Assembly: GCF_900110925.1 (NCBI RefSeq)
Contig: NZ_FOFP01000004.1
Location: 231,250-295,249, forward strand
Direction: 5' to 3'
DNA from: Pseudomonas cuatrocienegasensis
GTDB taxonomy: Bacteria > Pseudomonadota > Gammaproteobacteria > Pseudomonadales > Pseudomonadaceae
Length of the DNA: 64,000 nucleotides
Shown here in pieces: positions 8,649 to 16,590 of the stretch. The first letter of the stretch is position 1. The number at the start of each line of letters is the position of its first letter. The notes under the pieces were generated by a model. The model saw only the letters and a program-made list of their open reading frames with translations, searched no databases and was not told the origin of the DNA. The translations under genes were made by a program, and so were the position numbers.

Positions 8649-8981
8649 ATAGGCGATCGCCTGAAGGAAGAGCGGCAACGCCTCGGCCTGAACCAATCGG
8701 ATTTCGCAGCATTGGCCGGGGTGGCCAAAAACAGCCAGCTCAACTACGAGAAGGGTGAGCGCAGCCCAGATGCTGCGTACTTGGCTGCAGTGGCTGCGAG
8801 TGGCGTTGACGTGCTTTACATAGTGACTGGTAAGCGCACGCCAGAACCTTCGGACTCCCTGAGCGCGGCAGAGGCGGATTTGCTTGAGCGCTACCGGGAG
8901 CTGCCGGAGGTTGATCGAGCCCATATCAACAGGGTGGCTAGGGCGTTGGCTGAGTTTGTTAGGCGAGGGCTGCAGCACTAG
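8643..8981 (+). CDS. XRE-family transcriptional regulator
   Basis: 112 residues from a GTG with AGGAG 9 bases upstream. Residues about 4-60 form a helix-turn-helix of the Cro/C1 type (RLKEERQRLGLNQSDFAALAGVAKNSQLNYEKGERSP, DVLYIVTG). The tail is helical. The gene ends exactly where the tRNA-Gly-derived repeat of the neighbouring island begins. Probably a phage-type repressor; likely partner of the Bro-N gene. Confidence 0.88.
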   Translation: MGIGDRLKEERQRLGLNQSDFAALAGVAKNSQLNYEKGERSPDAAYLAAVAASGVDVLYIVTGKRTPEPSDSLSAAEADLLERYRELPEVDRAHINRVARALAEFVRRGLQH

Positions 8982-8982
8982 T

Positions 8983-9342
8983 GCGGTGGTGATGAGAATC
9001 GAATCTTTTCCGGCTGCCTGCTGTGATCCGCAATGCCCGGCTTTTCTGCCATTGAAGCCCAATGCTCACCGCATTTTACCGCTATCCCTTGCAGTGATTT
9101 CGACACTTTTCCGACACGGCACCTAGCTCGCCTTGCGCGATATCTGTGCCTTGTGTATATCTGTCCAGTAGTAATGAAAGCGTGAAAAGACTAAGTCAAG
9201 CGAATACGTTCCCAATCTTAGCCCGTTATCTAAGCTATTGACAAAGCTTGCTTTTCTGAACGCTATAACCGGCTAAGCTTGGAGTTATACCGAACTCCTC
9301 ACTTTTGTATTAGTGAGGAACGCTATCTAATCACTGTTAGCG
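8983..9342 (+). other. Integron leader copy 1: tRNA-Gly 3' fragment, cassette promoter, attI-like site
   Basis: First of three ~358-bp leaders (also 11713-12070 and 18381-18738). It begins with a degraded piece of the tRNA-Gly 3' end (GCGGTGGTGATGAGAATCGA). A conserved ~200-bp segment follows, then a promoter-like pair (9238-9267), a short palindrome (CTCACTTTTGTATTAGTGAG) and the core GTTAGCG (9336-9342). Everything right of that core differs among the three copies, as expected for an attI site where cassettes insert. No integrase gene is attached. Confidence 0.72.
9238..9267 (+). promoter_or_regulatory. Putative cassette promoter (Pc), leader 1
   Basis: TTGACA and GCTATA are separated by 18 bp about 70 bp before the attI-like core, reading into the cassettes. 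Equivalent pairs occur in the other leaders: TTGATA/GCTCTA (11966-11995) and TTGATA/TATATA (18634-18663). Conservation of both spacing and place supports a real promoter. Confidence 0.6.
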
Positions 9343-9374
9343 GCCGCAAGTTGATAAATATACAGGGTAGTTAA

Positions 9375-9887
9375 ATGTTAGCTCGCAAAATCACCACATT
9401 AACGATCATTGCAATCATTCTTGGGCATGCCATAGGAAATCTTCCGCTCATTAGCGAGATATCTTATTTAGTAAATCTAACACCATCTTCCGAAGGGCTT
9501 GCTTCAAAAATTAACGCAACAACAGCCGCTGGCCTGAGCCTTTCAATAATATTTTGTTTAGCAAGCACTGTTATTTATTCGCTTTTAAACAAGGAGGATC
9601 TTACGGCAGTCCAAGTATTTGAATGGTATGGGTGCCTCATACTCGGTGGCGCGCTTTTTTTATTTTTTTACTGGCTTACATCAAATGTCTGGTCAAGCAG
9701 CTTCCCTGAAATACAGTATGGCCGCGCTGCTCGGGCACTGCATCACGCCAGCTCAAGAAACGAATTATGGCTTGGCATTTCCAGCTTTCTTCTTCTTTCG
9801 ATAGGCAACTTGGGCTTGTACTTATTGGCTAAAATTCCGTTTTTACTGAGCAATCTTTCATCGCAAGGTGGCAACCAAAGCCAATGA
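9375..9887 (+). CDS. Cassette-encoded membrane protein of unknown function
   Basis: 170 residues with about four hydrophobic segments (ITTLTIIAIILGHAIG; TAAGLSLSIIFCLASTVIYS; YGCLILGGALFLFFYWL; LLLSIGNLGLYLLAKIPFLL). No family recognised. AT-rich relative to the chromosome, first gene after the attI-like site and ended by an attC, so it is a typical integron cassette gene; the putative Pc lies just upstream. Confidence 0.7.
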   Translation: MLARKITTLTIIAIILGHAIGNLPLISEISYLVNLTPSSEGLASKINATTAAGLSLSIIFCLASTVIYSLLNKEDLTAVQVFEWYGCLILGGALFLFFYWLTSNVWSSSFPEIQYGRAARALHHASSRNELWLGISSFLLLSIGNLGLYLLAKIPFLLSNLSSQGGNQSQ

Positions 9888-9891
9888 AGCC

Positions 9892-9966
9892 GCTAACAAA
9901 TGGTTCAAATCGTTCGCTTCGCTCACTGGGACCGGCTAAAGCCGGCCCCTTAACCAAACGTTATGT
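9892..9966 (+). repeat. attC site 1 (Pseudomonas type)
   Basis: Starts with CTAACAAATGGTTCAAATCG, has complementary GACCGGCTAAAGCCGGCCC-like arms, and ends TTAACCAAACGTTATGT with a GTT core at 9960. About 75 bp, closely similar to the other attC sites here. Confidence 0.85.
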
Positions 9967-9984
9967 GCAATCGAGGCCTTGTTC

Positions 9985-10266
9985 ATGAGCGCGTGGAAAA
10001 CACAAAAAGGCGATGAATGGATCTACGAGGCTGGCAGTATTAAATCGGTCGCCGACTACAACTCAGAAAATAGTATCTTTGTGATCAAATCAATTTCATT
10101 TTCAAAACATGAAGCCTCTGAAAAGCTGCTCTTGAATTTCCTGAGACAGACAACGAAATTTTTCCCAGAGGCACATGTTTCTATTAATTTACGGCAGCTT
10201 GACCCCAAAACAGAGGTCGCACTAAACTCCCTCCAGAGCAAAAGTCTAATTAGCTGCAATACATAA
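9985..10266 (+). CDS. Cassette-encoded hypothetical protein
   Basis: 93 residues from ATG at 9985 (a TTG two codons earlier is less likely). No family recognised: it is soluble, mixed charged, with no signal or membrane segment. It sits between attC sites 1 and 2, and about 70 bp separate its stop from attC 2. Confidence 0.6.
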   Translation: MSAWKTQKGDEWIYEAGSIKSVADYNSENSIFVIKSISFSKHEASEKLLLNFLRQTTKFFPEAHVSINLRQLDPKTEVALNSLQSKSLISCNT

Positions 10267-10336
10267 GATTCCCCCCAGCCTAGAAAAGAACTTATTCGCT
10301 TAAAAAACAAACAATGGTGGTCCTGGTGGTAGATAC

Positions 10337-10414
10337 ACATAACAATTGGTTCAAAGCCGTTCGCTTCGCTCACTCGGGACGGGCTAAAGCCCGCCCCTTA
10401 ACCAAACGTTAGGG
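10337..10414 (+). repeat. attC site 2 (Pseudomonas type)
   Basis: CATAACAATTGGTTCAAAGC to CAAACGTTAGGG, with the conserved CGTTCGCTTCGCTCACT segment and the GACGGGCTAAAGCCCGCCC hairpin. The closing core is GTTAGGG at 10408. Confidence 0.88.
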
Positions 10415-10419
10415 CCATC

Positions 10420-10797
10420 ATGCAAAGCGCCATAGTATTCATCATCGTCTCAGTCGCTGTATTATTAGTGTCTCCGCTGCTAATCTTTATCATTGTAAAG
10501 CTTACTACAATTAAAATCCCAAGCCGACCAAAAGGCTATTATAGAAGCTACGCACTTCTAATTATTGCAGCAATTTTTGCCACATCAGCAATAGAATACG
10601 CATTAAGCCAAATAGTGTCTGGAACTATTTCTTTTAAACCAAGAAGCGCTACTACTGCTCAAGTTTTCTCAATCGAAAATCAGCCGGTACAATTTGCGGC
10701 TTACTCCTTTCTTTATATTGCTTTTTGCGCTTTCTGCATTATTACCTTAATAAAATTACATCATGCAATAAAGCATCACTTTAGCAACAAATCCTAA
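10420..10797 (+). CDS. Cassette-encoded membrane protein of unknown function
   Basis: 125 residues with three hydrophobic segments (about 5-28, 45-65 and 92-115). AT-rich; begins 5 bp after the attC 2 core and its stop lies inside attC 3, the usual tight packing of a cassette. No recognised domain. Confidence 0.65.
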   Translation: MQSAIVFIIVSVAVLLVSPLLIFIIVKLTTIKIPSRPKGYYRSYALLIIAAIFATSAIEYALSQIVSGTISFKPRSATTAQVFSIENQPVQFAAYSFLYIAFCAFCIITLIKLHHAIKHHFSNKS

Positions 10798-10867
10798 CTA
10801 GTGGTTCAAACCGTTCGCTTCGCTCACTGGAACGGGCTAAAGTCCGCCCCTTAACCAAACGTTAGGT
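10792..10867 (+). repeat. attC site 3 (Pseudomonas type)
   Basis: TCCTAACTAGTGGTTCAAAC to AACCAAACGTTAGGT with the same internal CGTTCGCTTCGCTCACTGG segment. Closing core GTTAGGT at 10861. Confidence 0.88.
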
Positions 10868-10872
10868 ATCAC

Positions 10873-11106
10873 ATGCTGAGCCGCCACCCACACCAGACCC
10901 GTTCTCGTAGAGGTTTCGCATTAGTCGGAGCTGCCTTCTTAGTGTTCGGCATATTCATGGCACTGGTAGGTTCTACAATCGGTGTATCTATTGGCGTATT
11001 ACTTGGTTTAACTCTGGTACTGCCGCCTTTATTACTCGGCGATTCCGGATTTGAAAGGTTTGAGAAAGCCCTCTCCCGAATTTCCTCTTTTGGAAATTTA
11101 TCGTGA
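10873..11106 (+). CDS. Cassette-encoded small membrane protein
   Basis: 77 residues. A basic N-terminus (MLSRHPHQTRSRRG) precedes two hydrophobic stretches (FALVGAAFLVFGIFMALVG; GVSIGVLLGLTLVLPPLLLG). Starts 5 bp after the attC 3 core. Family not recognised. Confidence 0.62.
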   Translation: MLSRHPHQTRSRRGFALVGAAFLVFGIFMALVGSTIGVSIGVLLGLTLVLPPLLLGDSGFERFEKALSRISSFGNLS

Positions 11107-11107
11107 A

Positions 11108-11182
11108 ACCTAACAATGCACTGAAATCGCTCGTTTCACTCGCTGGGACGGCGTTCCGCCGCCCCTTAACCAAACGTTATTT
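11108..11182 (+). repeat. attC site 4 (last attC of unit A)
   Basis: ACCTAACAATGCACTGAAAT to CAAACGTTATTT. It keeps the outer cores and the TCACTCGCTGGGACGG hairpin but is more diverged centrally than sites 1-3. It is followed at once by the reversed copy of the terminal gene, as is attC 8. Confidence 0.8.
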
Positions 11183-11191
11183 GCAATTACG

Positions 11192-11650
11192 CTAATTTCT
11201 ATATTCCAGCCCCACGCTAGACTTGCAGTTCCTTCGCTCTATGCTTCCTTGCGCACCGCCGCAAAAGTCTTTTAGCCTTTGCTCTTCTTTGATAACCGTA
11301 ACCCGCACTTTCCCTGCAGGCTTCTCCGGTTCTACTGGCTGATAGGTTTCTTTAAAGCTCAGCACGTTATCTGCGCCTCTCGGCGTGTAATTCAGATCAT
11401 TGAACACGGTTTGCTTTGTAGCAGTGTTTTCTGTGCCTGCAGGCGGTGCCGCCTGCGGTTGAGACGTTGCGTCTCGCCTGGCCTGTGCGTCTACCACTTT
11501 GCTCCAGTCCGTCTCGGGGTCTGCTCGGCGTATTTCAGCCACGGGTACTGGCCTTGTTTCTTTCTTACGATCTACCAGGTTCTGCACGTTGCTCTGCAGG
11601 AACGCTTGGCCAGCTACGTGAAGCGCGCCTATGGTGAGCACGGTGCCTGT
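11192..11650 (-). pseudogene. Truncated copy of the array-terminal gene
   Basis: On the minus strand this encodes a protein very similar to the intact gene at 20137-20679 from GTVLTIGALHVAGQAFL to the end SSVGLEYRN. The upstream ~27 codons are replaced at about 11650 by sequence that flanks the tRNA-Gly gene (CACGCACGAACAGCAGAAAC). The frame stays open through the tRNA fragment and leader, but that part is not protein-like, so the true N-terminus and RBS are lost. Confidence 0.72.
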
Positions 11651-11671
11651 CACGCACGAACAGCAGAAACG

Positions 11672-11733
11672 ACAGGGCCCCGTCTTTCGACGAGGCCTTG
11701 TGGGGAACTTGAGCGGGTGATGAGAATCGCCCC
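11672..11733 (-). repeat. tRNA-Gly 3' fragment with terminator (att remnant), copy 2
   Basis: Matches the terminator and 3' end of the intact tRNA-Gly (21047-21109) with several changes (e.g. GGGTGATGAGAATCG). Only the T-arm/acceptor 3' half is present, as expected for a duplicated attachment site left by integration into a tRNA gene. Confidence 0.78.
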
Positions 11734-12070
11734 CTTTCTGGCTGCCTGCTGTGATCCGCAATGCCCGGCTTTTCTGCCCTTTAAGCCCAGTGCTCACCGC
11801 ATTTTCCCGCTATCCCTTGCAGTGATTTCGAGACTTTTTCGACACAGCGCCTAGCTCGCCTTGCGCGATATCTGTGCCTTGTGTATATCTGTCCAGTAGT
11901 AATGAAAGCGTGAAAAGAGGAAGTCAAGCGAGTACGTTCCCCATCTTAGCCCGTTACCTAAGCCATTGATAAAGCGTGCTTTTTTGAAAGCTCTAACTGG
12001 CTAAGCTTGGAGTTATACCGAACGCCTCACTTTTGTATTAGTGAGGAACGCTATCTAATCACTGTTAGGT
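11713..12070 (+). other. Integron leader copy 2 with attI-like site
   Basis: Second leader, nearly collinear with copies 1 and 3. It contains the promoter-like pair at 11966-11995, the CTCACTTTTGTATTAGTGAG palindrome and the attI-like core GTTAGGT at 12064-12070. The cassette gene starts 4 bp later. No integrase gene lies beside it. Confidence 0.72.
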
Positions 12071-12074
12071 CGTT

Positions 12075-12527
12075 ATGGATTACGCCTTCTCAGCTAATGT
12101 ATGGAACTGGTATGCAGAGAATGAGTATGAAAAATTACTCTCGTTCTTACAGCTTTGTGTTGGGTTAGAATTTCTTGCGCTTGAAGCACCAGACCAGATT
12201 GCATCCATTCCATACTGTCCCGCATGCGAGGTATGGAGCGAAAAAATACTAAGAATAAAGTTCTTTATAGACGGCTATGAGAATGCAATTACTCCTAAGC
12301 TAAAAAATGAACTAACCTCAGTATTCGAGCTATGCAATAACTTGAGCGACGATGTTTTTCATTGTGATGATCAACACATATTCAACCACGATGAATGGAA
12401 GTGCATTAGGCTAGCCGCAACCAACGCTTTAGACAGTCTCGAATGGAATTCCTTAAAATCATATGCAGCAGAATTTGAAGGGCGAGCCAAGAATGTACTT
12501 TATGGCTCACCATTCCAAGAGACCTAA
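12075..12527 (+). CDS. Cassette-encoded hypothetical protein
   Basis: 150 residues, acidic, no signal or membrane segment. Cysteines and His occur in clusters (YCPACEVW, VFHCDDQHIFNHDEW), which could bind metal, but I recognise no family. First cassette of unit B, ending at attC 5. Confidence 0.65.
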   Translation: MDYAFSANVWNWYAENEYEKLLSFLQLCVGLEFLALEAPDQIASIPYCPACEVWSEKILRIKFFIDGYENAITPKLKNELTSVFELCNNLSDDVFHCDDQHIFNHDEWKCIRLAATNALDSLEWNSLKSYAAEFEGRAKNVLYGSPFQET

Positions 12528-12597
12528 CAACTGGTTCAAACCGTACGCTGCGCTCACTGGGACTGGCTAAAGCCAGCCCCTTAACCAAACGTTAAAC
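12522..12597 (+). repeat. attC site 5 (Pseudomonas type)
   Basis: ACCTAACAACTGGTTCAAAC to AACCAAACGTTAAAC, with the GACTGGCTAAAGCCAGCCC hairpin. The closing core is GTTAAAC at 12591, followed by a broken cassette gene. Confidence 0.86.
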
Positions 12598-12616
12598 AGA
12601 TAGAGGAATAGATCTA

Positions 12617-12840
12617 GTGTTATCACCTCGCGCGATCCGACTGCTCCTAAGGCATTTCGATGCATTAGATGATGTGGTGGCTAGCCGACTCACACGTAAA
12701 CGACCCTTGTAAGAGGAAGCTCTGACTGGGCTTCTGTGTGATTTACTAGATGCGGAAACCCGAGAGGAGGAAAGAGTCTCTTATACGCTTTCGCAACTCC
12801 TCGAAGATCTTGGGGAAACCGACGAGGTAAATTGCGAATA
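12617..12840 (+). pseudogene. Nonsense-interrupted cassette gene remnant
   Basis: From GTG 12617 one frame reads VLSPRAIRLLLRHFDALDD...RKRPL, then TAA (12710-12712). It then continues in the same frame as EEALTGLLCDLLDAETREEE...ETDEVNCE and stops again at 12838-12840. The unbroken coding character on both sides of the first stop points to a point nonsense mutation (e.g. TTA to TAA). The 3' end and the cassette's attC are missing, apparently cut by the junction to the eukaryote-like segment at about 12840-12920. Confidence 0.6.
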
Positions 12841-12922
12841 AGTCCCTAGACCTGAGACAATCGAAAAAAGCGGGAAGAAGCGGACTTGATCGTACTTTCC
12901 TTGCCATGTTGATAAACTCATC

Positions 12923-14416
12923 ATGTTGATGATGAAGACGGTGATGAAGAATATGGCAGCACAACATCGCGTTGCTCGGCGGTCCCTCCCGACAGGCCCC
13001 GTGACAGCGGCGTATGAACGCAAGGTGGATGCGGAGGAGGTGCGACGAGATGACGCGCAAGTCGCTCTGGCGGCAAAACTCGATGCCCTGCACGAGTCTC
13101 TTACCTCGCTCCCACCAGTACCCCTGCGCACCGACAGACCGACAGAGAGCAGCTCTACAAGCAGCAGTCCGCTGTTACTGTTACTGACGCGATCCTTGGC
13201 ATCCGCTCAGTCCTTTCTTCGAAAGAAATTCCATTTGTGGTCTTTTGGTCCACCACCGCGAGGCATGTACATTCATGGACCGGTCGGGGTCGGCAAGAGC
13301 TTTCTAATGGATCTCTTTTACGCGTCGGTTAATGTTCCTGATGATTCTTGCTGTAATAATGACAGCCACAGCTTCACACACGTCAAAATTACCAAACGCC
13401 GTGTCCACGTTCATGAATTCATGCTAGACGTCCATCATCGAATCTTTGTCTACAAACAGAAGCACCCACGAGATGATGCGATACCCATCATTGCGCAGCA
13501 ATTGGCACAGGAAGCCCAACTACTCTGTTTCGATGAATTTCAAGTAACAGACGTTGCCGATGCCATGATTTTGAAACGACTTTTTTTATTATTATTAGAT
13601 TGGAATGTCGTGGTGGTGGCCACCTCGAATCGCTCCCCCGATGCCTTGTATGAGGGAGGCATTAACCGATCCCTCTTTTTGCCATTCATAGACATGTTAA
13701 AACATACGTTCGACATTATCTCCATGGAGGATTCCGCCAAGGATTATCGACTCGAAACTCGAGCTGATGGTCAATCCTATTTTTGGTCAAACAAGGATGT
13801 TCACGGCGATAATAATAGTGATAACAACATGCAGGCGCAGTTGAAAGAAATATTTGGTGGCACTGCATCCGAAACTGAGGCCGAGGCCATTCACGTACCC
13901 TTCGGTCGCACCGTCCAGGTCGCCCGATTGAATGACCGGTGCGCCTGGTTTGACTTTTCCGAGTTATGCTACCAACCACTCGGCGCGGCCGATTATATTT
14001 CCCTCTGCGACCGATTTCAGGTCCTCATCATGGACCGGGTGCCGCAATTAGACGCCAATCACCTCGACGAAGCGCGACGATTCGTGACCCTCATTGACGT
14101 GTGTTATGAATCTCGCACCCGCTTGGTGCTAGCGGCAAAAGTCCCGCTCGATGAATTATTTGTCGAATTTGAAGCGCAAGTTGAAAGCAGTGATGGAAAT
14201 GAAGAGTTGTTTGTCAGTGAGAAGGGGGGGAACTCGAGTTCCTTTGCGACGACCATGATTCGCACCAAAGAGGGTGAACAATTTGAGTGGTCGGCGACGG
14301 GTCGAAGTGGCGTGTCACTGGCACAATTATCGGCCGCCAATGATCTCGCCTTTTCCTTTCGACGAGCCGCGTCTCGGTTGGTAGAAATGGGTGGAAAGGA
14401 ATGGGGACGGCAATGA
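12923..14416 (+). CDS. AFG1/ZapE-family ATPase of eukaryotic type
   Basis: 497 residues with a complete AFG1-like ATPase: Walker A GPVGVGKS (about 120), FLMDLFYA, RVHVHEFMLDVHHRI, Walker B LLCFDEFQVTDVADAM (about 195) and VVVATSNRSPDALYEGGINR. AFG1/LACE1 acts in mitochondrial protein quality control; bacterial ZapE acts in cell division. The motif wording (MYIHGPVGVGKSFLMDLFY), the low-complexity inserts (SCCNNDSHSF; DNNSDNNMQ) and the lower GC are closer to algal/stramenopile homologues than to Pseudomonas ZapE. No intron is apparent. No good Shine-Dalgarno is seen. It may be a transferred gene, contamination or an assembly chimera. Confidence 0.82.
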   Translation: MLMMKTVMKNMAAQHRVARRSLPTGPVTAAYERKVDAEEVRRDDAQVALAAKLDALHESLTSLPPVPLRTDRPTESSSTSSSPLLLLLTRSLASAQSFLRKKFHLWSFGPPPRGMYIHGPVGVGKSFLMDLFYASVNVPDDSCCNNDSHSFTHVKITKRRVHVHEFMLDVHHRIFVYKQKHPRDDAIPIIAQQLAQEAQLLCFDEFQVTDVADAMILKRLFLLLLDWNVVVVATSNRSPDALYEGGINRSLFLPFIDMLKHTFDIISMEDSAKDYRLETRADGQSYFWSNKDVHGDNNSDNNMQAQLKEIFGGTASETEAEAIHVPFGRTVQVARLNDRCAWFDFSELCYQPLGAADYISLCDRFQVLIMDRVPQLDANHLDEARRFVTLIDVCYESRTRLVLAAKVPLDELFVEFEAQVESSDGNEELFVSEKGGNSSSFATTMIRTKEGEQFEWSATGRSGVSLAQLSAANDLAFSFRRAASRLVEMGGKEWGRQ

Positions 14417-14498
14417 CGAAAGCTTTTTACCTTGCAAACCATTGAACCTATGGCAGATTTTTACCTAGGGGGAAAAGGGGACAGATTTATTTTCTGAG

Positions 14499-14685
14499 CA
14501 TTTCGGTCTTGTTGCGACGGCGATAGGGGCGGACGTAGCGCGGATTCAACTGCTTCACTCGATGTCCCAGCGACTGCGCCACGCGCCCCCCAGTAGTGGG
14601 CCGTACCGCAGGCCTCCATCACCCACTCGACCGGTTCGGTTTGCTCCTGTATATATCGCCTGAACGCCTTCCGGTTCAGCCGCTT
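14499..14685 (-). mobile_element. IS110-family transposase fragment (frameshifted)
   Basis: On the minus strand it reads RLNRKAFRRYIQEQTEPVEW and VMEACGTAHYWG, then after a one-base shift in a run of six G residues GRVAQSLGHRVKQLNPRYVR and PYRRRNKTE. This is the N-terminal DEDD region of IS110/IS1111 transposases, where RNKTDAADA would normally follow; the match stops there. Both ends are missing, so the element is dead. Confidence 0.75.
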
Positions 14686-14858
14686 GAGGTATTAGGGGGC
14701 AGACCACGATTAGTTTCTGAATTACCGTCGGTAAAGGTTAACCACCGACCCGAAGCGAGTCTTGCATGATGGCCGGGTAACCGACTCTGCGAAGCCAGAC
14801 AGCGAACCTGTAGACCTTGTGATTGAGCCTCGAAATATTCGTGCTGATTCGCGCCACT

Positions 14859-14882
14859 ATCGCGAATAAATTCGCTCCTACA
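14859..14882. repeat. REP-like unit
   Basis: ATCGCGAATAAATTCGCTCC is one half of the dispersed repeat family. Between 14686 and 14923 no gene is seen. Confidence 0.7.
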
Positions 14883-14923
14883 CAAGCCAGATCAGGGTTT
14901 CAACAGCCAGCTGGAGCATGAGT

Positions 14924-15331
14924 TTATTCAACACCGCTAAGCTTGAGCAGACCTATAAGCAGAAATAACCAAGCCATTCCAATAACGCAAAGCCACCAAG
15001 CAACAATCATTCGACGCTTGATTGAGTTAGGTAATTTTTTCACTTCGTTCTCATCAAGCTCTCCGCGCTTTATATAGTTATTTGGCCATAAGGCTACAGC
15101 TGCCAAACTGCTGGTCAGAATAAAGCGCGAGGGCAAGCTAGAGCCACCCCACATCACTTTCTGTCTTTTGACATATTCGCTGTTCGGGAATGTCGCTAGT
15201 ATCACGTCGAGGTTCCGAAACCCCATAACTATAATGATGAACACCCCAGAAAGACTAATGACGAAAGGAGCAAGAAGGCAGGCAATTTGCAGGTCAAGGG
15301 GCCAGGTTTCAAACCAGGCATTGAAATTCAT
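14924..15331 (-). CDS. Three-helix membrane protein, putative immunity protein
   Basis: 135 residues from the ATG at 15331, which has GAAAGGAGT just upstream; longer frames run into the neighbouring gene and are not protein-like. Hydrophobic segments lie at about 12-35, 70-85 and 108-130. The start overlaps the stop of the upstream putative pore-forming toxin gene by 4 bp. A small inner-membrane protein coupled to a pore former is the usual layout for cognate immunity (compare Tsi4 of P. aeruginosa), but this is inferred from context. Confidence 0.68.
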   Translation of the reverse strand: MNFNAWFETWPLDLQIACLLAPFVISLSGVFIIIVMGFRNLDVILATFPNSEYVKRQKVMWGGSSLPSRFILTSSLAAVALWPNNYIKRGELDENEVKKLPNSIKRRMIVAWWLCVIGMAWLFLLIGLLKLSGVE

Positions 15332-16590
15332 TGTTGACTCCTTTCGTAAATTTTTTCCCCTGCTAATTCGCCGGCGAATCCACCTCCTGCTCCACCCACA
15401 AGCGATGCCCCGCCAACTACAACCAAACCGCAAGCTATCCCGCCGATACCGGCTGAGCCGAGGCCAATAGCCGCACAAATTGCGCCTGATAACGGTTTAG
15501 TGATTGCTACCGCAATCGTGCCACCACCGAGCCCACCCCAAAAGCTTCCCGTTTCGGTAAAACGTACTCTCTGGCACGCCTCAGTTTCCCCAGCCCGGCA
15601 GACCTCCTGAACCTTTAACGCGGAAGACGCGCCAGCCAGGCCGATGCCGATATAGCCGCCGTACTTCAGGTATTTGGCTGCTTTGGCGACTTGGTCCATA
15701 TGGGTGGCGTAGCCCGGTATCTGCCCTGGCGCGCCGCCTCGGCTCCAGTGATGGACCAGGCTGCGGCTGGAGATGCCGAGGTCGCGGCGCAAGGTCGGGT
15801 AGCTGCCCAGGCCCAGTTGTTTGCCGAGAAAGGTTGCCTTCAGTTGGTTGTCGAGCTGGCGATAGAGCTGCTGGCGCGAGGCGAAGAACTGCGGGCTTTG
15901 CAGGTGACCATGGGTGGTGAATTCGCGTTGGTGCAGGTATTCGATCGTGCTCAGGGTTTCGCCGATCTGTTTCAGGCCTTTTTCCAGTACATCCTTGCCA
16001 ACGCCGAGCGATTCACTGGCGCCGCCAATCATCAGGGCGATTTCGGCCTGGTGGCGGGCCATAAAGTTGGCTTCTTCCTCACTCAGCGGCTCCAGGTCGG
16101 TACGCACCTTGGCCGCCGCGGCCATCAGGTCGGCCTCTTCGCGTAGGCATGCAGTGGGGTTGAGCAGGTTGCCCAGGATAAACATCTCGCCGGCCTTGAA
16201 GCCTTGGGCGAACGTCGGGTTCAGCGCCTTGATGCGGCTGACAAGGTCGGCGTGCGGGGTGTCGGCAAACAACTTGGCCAACACCTGCTCGCCGGACATG
16301 CTGCGCGGCACAACGTAGAACCCCGGTGGAAAGGGCTCGGGTTGCTTGAGCATATCGGCTGGAGGCCAGTCCGCTAGCTCGGGTTGGGCCTCGCTTTTTT
16401 GCTCCCACGCGGCGAAAGAGGCGCCGCCATTACCCGGTTTGGTGTTGGGTAATTCAGTCTGCGGGCTCCAGCCACGATCAGTAGCCCAACTAAGGTCGCG
16501 ATTGCCGCTGCTGTCGCTGAGCCAGTCAGCGTCTTTGTCCCAGCCGTGATCGAAGGGGTAGGCCGGGTCTTTGAGGTTGTCCGTTCCCAT
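15328..16590 (-). CDS. Putative pore-forming effector with LysM-like domain and glycine zippers
   Basis: 420 residues. After a hydrophilic N-terminus a LysM-like stretch (GFYVVPRSMSGEQVLAKLF ... ALNPTFAQGFKAGEMFILGN, about 93-145) is visible. The middle is helical. The last ~120 residues carry glycine-rich hydrophobic segments (YGGYIGIGLAGAS; GGLGGGTIAVAI; GLGSAGIGGIACGLVVVGGA; VGGAGGGFAGELAG) typical of glycine-zipper membrane-permeabilising toxins. No Sec signal. Similar architectures occur in type VI secretion effectors; no vgrG, hcp or PAAR gene lies nearby, so the delivery route is unproven. Confidence 0.65.
   Translation of the reverse strand: MGTDNLKDPAYPFDHGWDKDADWLSDSSGNRDLSWATDRGWSPQTELPNTKPGNGGASFAAWEQKSEAQPELADWPPADMLKQPEPFPPGFYVVPRSMSGEQVLAKLFADTPHADLVSRIKALNPTFAQGFKAGEMFILGNLLNPTACLREEADLMAAAAKVRTDLEPLSEEEANFMARHQAEIALMIGGASESLGVGKDVLEKGLKQIGETLSTIEYLHQREFTTHGHLQSPQFFASRQQLYRQLDNQLKATFLGKQLGLGSYPTLRRDLGISSRSLVHHWSRGGAPGQIPGYATHMDQVAKAAKYLKYGGYIGIGLAGASSALKVQEVCRAGETEACQRVRFTETGSFWGGLGGGTIAVAITKPLSGAICAAIGLGSAGIGGIACGLVVVGGASLVGGAGGGFAGELAGEKIYERSQQ

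Noticed and set aside
11192..11797. A 201-codon version of the truncated array-terminal gene starting at 11797
   Set aside because: Its first ~50 codons come from the leader and tRNA fragment and are not related to the intact homologue's N-terminus.
8637..12070. A hidden intI or tyrosine recombinase gene beside the leaders
   Set aside because: All six frames around the three leaders were considered and no tyrosine-recombinase motifs (the R...HxxR...Y set) are visible; only short frames exist.
12923..14416. Interpretation as the host's own ZapE
   Set aside because: Motif wording, long acidic and Asn-rich inserts and base composition do not fit a Pseudomonas ZapE, and the gene is not beside the usual zapE neighbours.
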